Shown: one piece after another, positions 7,901 through 8,980 of the stretch
Layout: each line of letters opens with the position of its first letter
Numbering within the stretch: position 1 is the stretch's first letter
Assembly (NCBI GenBank): GCA_017995875.1
Contig: JAGOIB010000080.1
Span: forward strand, 1-8,980
Direction of reading: 5' to 3'
Source of the DNA: Saprospiraceae bacterium
Lineage (GTDB): Bacteria; Bacteroidota; Bacteroidia; Chitinophagales; Saprospiraceae
DNA length: 8,980 nucleotides
Notes under the pieces: generated by a model
What the model was told of the DNA's origin: nothing
The model's database searches: none
What the model saw: only the letters and a program-made list of their open reading frames with translations
Made by a program: the position numbers and the translations under genes

Positions 7901-8233
7901 CCGATAGCTGCATCAACTACGCCTGATTTCAAACCAATCGTAGCATCGCCTGCCAATGAAGGAGCTAATTTCAAAGACAATCCTGTTCTCGTAAACCTGA
8001 TCAGTGCTTCAAATGAAATTGAAGAAGCCATCATCTCTCCTGTCTATCCAAATCCGATTTCAAACGGTGATTTGAATTTCGGCCGGGAAGTTGTTTCATA
8101 TGGCCTGTTTGATTCATCCGGTAAGTTAGTCGGACATGGTTTCAATACTGATCATGCTACTATAGCAGGTTTACCATCTGGTCTTTATTTTATCAAGATG
8201 GATGGTCGCATGCAGAAATTTATTATTCAATAA
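4904..8233 (+). CDS. T9SS-exported surface protein with two tandem 503-residue domain copies
   Basis: A 1109-residue secreted protein. Residues 1-22 are a signal peptide (MKKYVLITLAFFTMLSMQ, cleavage near LSA/Q). Unit A (25-527) and unit B (528-1030) are two copies of one domain, aligned without any gap and about 78% identical by my hand count. Each contains VYLLKGLVVVR, GKLVIPAGTIIRA, QRNRGDWGG, FGGTDIND, GDDSFEWFGGTVNSKHLIAW, GTDDDFDTDNGY, GFESDNEATGTAN and FRRGAR-RRNSS. A linker leads to a type A T9SS sorting domain (about 1044-1109: VYPNP, LPSGLYFIKM, terminal KFIIQ), so it should cross the outer membrane and be anchored or released at the surface. The domain matches Bacteroidota proteins that databases often label 'multidrug transporter'. 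That label is implausible here: beyond the signal peptide I see no membrane helices. Such proteins commonly sit beside TonB-dependent receptors, as here. Strand-rich, glycine-punctuated sequence suggests a beta-helix-like fold. Capturing a ligand for the upstream receptor is inference. Confidence 0.9.
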   Translation: MKKYVLITLAFFTMLSMQTLSAQSNFKLTEVPYVGALSENPSEDWTAGWTNFDPRHTEYADPTDTVTLNGMHPSLPLQGELNITNTVTLDAGQVYLLKGLVVVRSGGKLVIPAGTIIRAIADLNSSPKNYGSLVVERGGQIEVEGESNDPVVFTSAKDPGQRNRGDWGGILLAGKSTHNLLNGTDNNNVQMEGFNNVSFDNTLARFGGTDINDRSGSIEYLRIEFGGVAFEANKEINGLTFGAIGAETIIDHVQVSFSGDDSFEWFGGTVNSKHLIAWLGTDDDFDTDNGYSGISQFGIGVRDSSLYDLTYSLASGSSTSEGFESDNEATGTANVRPYTNGVFSNFTMVGPVPVGSTYAQMNSTTKAAFRRGARVRRNSSLRIVNTIFMGYRNFLMIDGDSCTRNTNFPEALALVTPNTPVDVTSHSISYANNLIMNTAAAYTSTTDTVANGLVEVSRAAGSASKLSAINNWVRQPGPLANNIDPVPFTPRTLLINPVSRSTSPNFRPVASSPALAGPNFTDNPVLANFNLEATSYVGALSPDASSDWTKGWTNFDPNHASYPDPTDTTTLNGLISSLPVPGEISITNTLTLEASKVYLLKGLVVVRDGGKLVIPAGTIIRATADLNASPKNYASIVVERGGDIEIDGSNNNPVVITSAKAQGQRNRGDWGGLLIAGKSKHNLLNGTDNNNVQMEGFNNISFDNTLARFGGTDINDNSGFVKYLRLEFGGVAFEVNKEINGLTLGAVGAGTVIDHVQVSHSGDDSFEWFGGTVNSKHLIAWKGTDDDFDTDNGYGGLSQFGIGVKDSTFYDLTYSLASGSSTSEGFESDNEATGTANVSPYTNCVFSNFTMVGPVPVGAKYSEMNSTTKAAFRRGARIRRNSSERIVNSIFMGYRNFLMIDGDSAVHNTNYPAALALVTPSTPVNVENKQISFANNLIVNTASAFTSTTDTTANGLVEVTRAAGSAAKLDAINSWARQAGSLANNIDPVPFTTGSVLINPIAASTTPDFKPIVASPANEGANFKDNPVLVNLISASNEIEEAIISPVYPNPISNGDLNFGREVVSYGLFDSSGKLVGHGFNTDHATIAGLPSGLYFIKMDGRMQKFIIQ
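4976..6484 (+). repeat. Domain unit A of the tandem duplication
   Basis: This 1509-bp segment (503 codons) is homologous to 6485-7993 at a constant offset. I checked the offset at the N-terminal YVGAL, the central GFESDNEATG and the C-terminal DNPVL; all are exactly 1509 bp apart. Its only cysteine, in DGDSCTRN, has no counterpart at the same position in unit B. Confidence 0.92.
6485..7993 (+). repeat. Domain unit B of the tandem duplication
   Basis: Second 503-codon copy. It follows unit A with no linker and keeps all the acidic and aromatic motifs of unit A. Differences cluster at the two ends, while the central 150 or so residues are nearly unchanged. Its only cysteine is in YTNCVFSN, where unit A has Gly. 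At nucleotide level many synonymous positions differ, so the copies are not recent. Confidence 0.92.
7994..8230 (+). other. Linker and type A T9SS C-terminal sorting domain
   Basis: After unit B a short acidic linker (SNEIEEAIISP) leads into YPNP (Tyr at residue 1048), a Gly/Asp turn (LFDSSGKLVG), LPSGLYFIKM and the terminal KFIIQ. This is the standard layout of the Por-secretion-tail (type A) sorting domain recognised by the PorU sortase machinery. It is complete. It implies that the host genome encodes a type IX secretion system. Confidence 0.88.
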
Positions 8234-8294
8234 GGAAAGAGTGACTTTCATCATAATAGTTTTTTATTGTTAGAAATTAGGTAGCAGTCTATCG

Positions 8295-8327
8295 AGCCAT
8301 TCCGGACACCGGAATGGCTTTTTTTTT
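8295..8327 (+). terminator. Strong intrinsic terminator after the secreted-protein gene
   Basis: AGCCATTCCGG (8295-8305) and CCGGAATGGCT (8309-8319) form a perfect 11-bp GC-rich stem with an ACA loop, followed by an unbroken T run (8319-8327). It lies about 60 bp after the stop codon. It should end the receptor/secreted-protein transcript and separate it from the TonB-like gene. Confidence 0.93.
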
Positions 8328-8402
8328 GTTGTTTAGCGCCCCCGTGGCTAAATGTGTTGACAATAGTCGCATTTTTTGAACGTTAATGGTGTTGTACTGC
8401 CT

Positions 8403-8980
8403 ATGTATTCAAATCGCAAATCCCGGACAGATCGTAAAAGCCGCTCATGGGGCCAGTTTATCTCTGTGACGCTTCATGCTATTCTATTGATATTATTGTT
8501 TCTGCCCTTTTTTAGCATGAAACCGCCTGAAGTGCCAAGCAAGGAGGCATTGGTCATACAATTCGATTATCCTTATAATCAATACGTTGCTCCTCAAAAC
8601 TTTGTTGATGACAATACCGATATGTCTTCCAAGATGTCCGGTAGTGAAGCTGGGGGAAGCGCTCCTTCTGAAGAGCCTCAACATTCCAGGCCCCAGCAAG
8701 CAGCCCCTACAAGGTTGTCAACCCCTACCGTAACTTCTGTCTCCAGGACCAGCAGTGCGTTAAGTTCCTCTATAAGCGATATCCCGTTATCTACTCCAAA
8801 GGTTGTGACCAAACAGGCTTGGCAAACCGTAAATGATTTTAATTCATTCGAAACCGATGGTGTGGAAGAAATGAAGATGATCGATTGGTCAGATGGGGGC
8901 TATGGTGATGTAGCAGGCTCAGGAAAAGGTACTGATGGTGATGATGACTCCGACGTATTTAGTGATGGGTTTGGATCTGG
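8403..8980 (+). CDS. TonB-type energy transducer, N-terminal part (runs off right edge)
   Basis: 192 codons are visible from the ATG at 8403, and the frame is open to the window end. A basic cytoplasmic stub (MYSNRKSRTDRKSRSWGQ) precedes one transmembrane helix at about residues 18-38 (FISVTLHAILLILLFLPFF, with the His-containing SVTLHAILL pattern seen in TonB N-termini). Next comes SMKPPEVPSKEALVIQFDYP, close to the 'PPPEEEGILVNFG' region of Bacteroidota TonB-like transducers. The periplasmic part is rich in Ser, Thr, Gln and Pro up to about residue 135 and in Gly and Asp near residues 165-192, rather than carrying long Pro-Lys/Glu repeats. The C-terminal TonB fold lies outside the window, so TolA-like or other ExbD-partner proteins remain possible. 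A terminator separates it from the receptor operon, so it needs its own promoter; TTGACA at 8357-8362 is the only suggestive element and is weak. Confidence 0.65.
   Translation, partial: MYSNRKSRTDRKSRSWGQFISVTLHAILLILLFLPFFSMKPPEVPSKEALVIQFDYPYNQYVAPQNFVDDNTDMSSKMSGSEAGGSAPSEEPQHSRPQQAAPTRLSTPTVTSVSRTSSALSSSISDIPLSTPKVVTKQAWQTVNDFNSFETDGVEEMKMIDWSDGGYGDVAGSGKGTDGDDDSDVFSDGFGS

Noticed and set aside
5383..8034. Several long antisense reading frames opposite the duplicated gene
   Set aside because: They occur at matching positions in both units and mirror the sense codon pattern, so they are shadows of the real gene rather than antisense genes.
4904..8233. 'Multidrug transporter' as the product name of the duplicated protein
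   Set aside because: Apart from the signal peptide there are no membrane helices, and the protein ends in a T9SS sorting domain, so it is a surface or secreted protein.
8357..8378. TTGACA followed by ATTTTTTG as a promoter for the TonB-like gene
   Set aside because: The -7 box lacks the required TA, and the spacing of 8-11 bp is too short for either the Bacteroidota or the sigma-70 arrangement.

Overview
The window looks like a chromosomal segment of a Bacteroidota bacterium, possibly a Saprospiria, Chitinophagia or Sphingobacteriia-type lineage; the finer placement is a guess. The signs are a type A type IX secretion (T9SS) C-terminal sorting domain, a TonB-dependent receptor with an N-terminal carboxypeptidase-regulatory-like domain, an energy transducer with a Bacteroidota-style TonB N-terminus, AT-rich sequence without Shine-Dalgarno motifs before most starts, and matches to the Bacteroidota -7 promoter element TAnnTTTG.

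Layout. At the left edge (1-127, minus) is the N-terminus of an elongation factor G-like GTPase. A 400-bp gap follows, ending in four copies of a 19-bp element at exact 26-bp spacing. The last copy forms a perfect hairpin that begins inside the stop codon of the next gene. That gene (529-1230, minus) is an OmpR/PhoB-class response regulator with no histidine kinase in view. A divergent intergenic region holds three CAATGTA repeats and candidate promoters facing both ways. A 96-codon stop-free stretch (1673-1960) then leads in frame into a TonB-dependent outer-membrane receptor whose real start is probably 1961, because the signal peptide lies there. After 123 bp comes a 1109-residue secreted protein (4904-8233) made of a signal peptide, two gapless 503-residue copies of one domain and a T9SS sorting tail. 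A strong intrinsic terminator (8295-8327) closes this unit. A TonB-type energy transducer begins at 8403 and runs off the right edge.

How it fits together. The receptor and the duplicated secreted protein look like a two-gene operon: a non-SusC transporter plus a cell-surface partner that could capture substrate. The TonB-like protein would supply the energy, and the divergent regulator is a natural candidate to control the operon. The substrate cannot be read from the sequence. A PhoB-like role (phosphate) is only a hypothesis, based on the regulator's class and position. The most unusual features are the exact in-register duplication of the secreted domain, the repeat and hairpin array behind the regulator gene, and the coding-like extension before the receptor's signal peptide.
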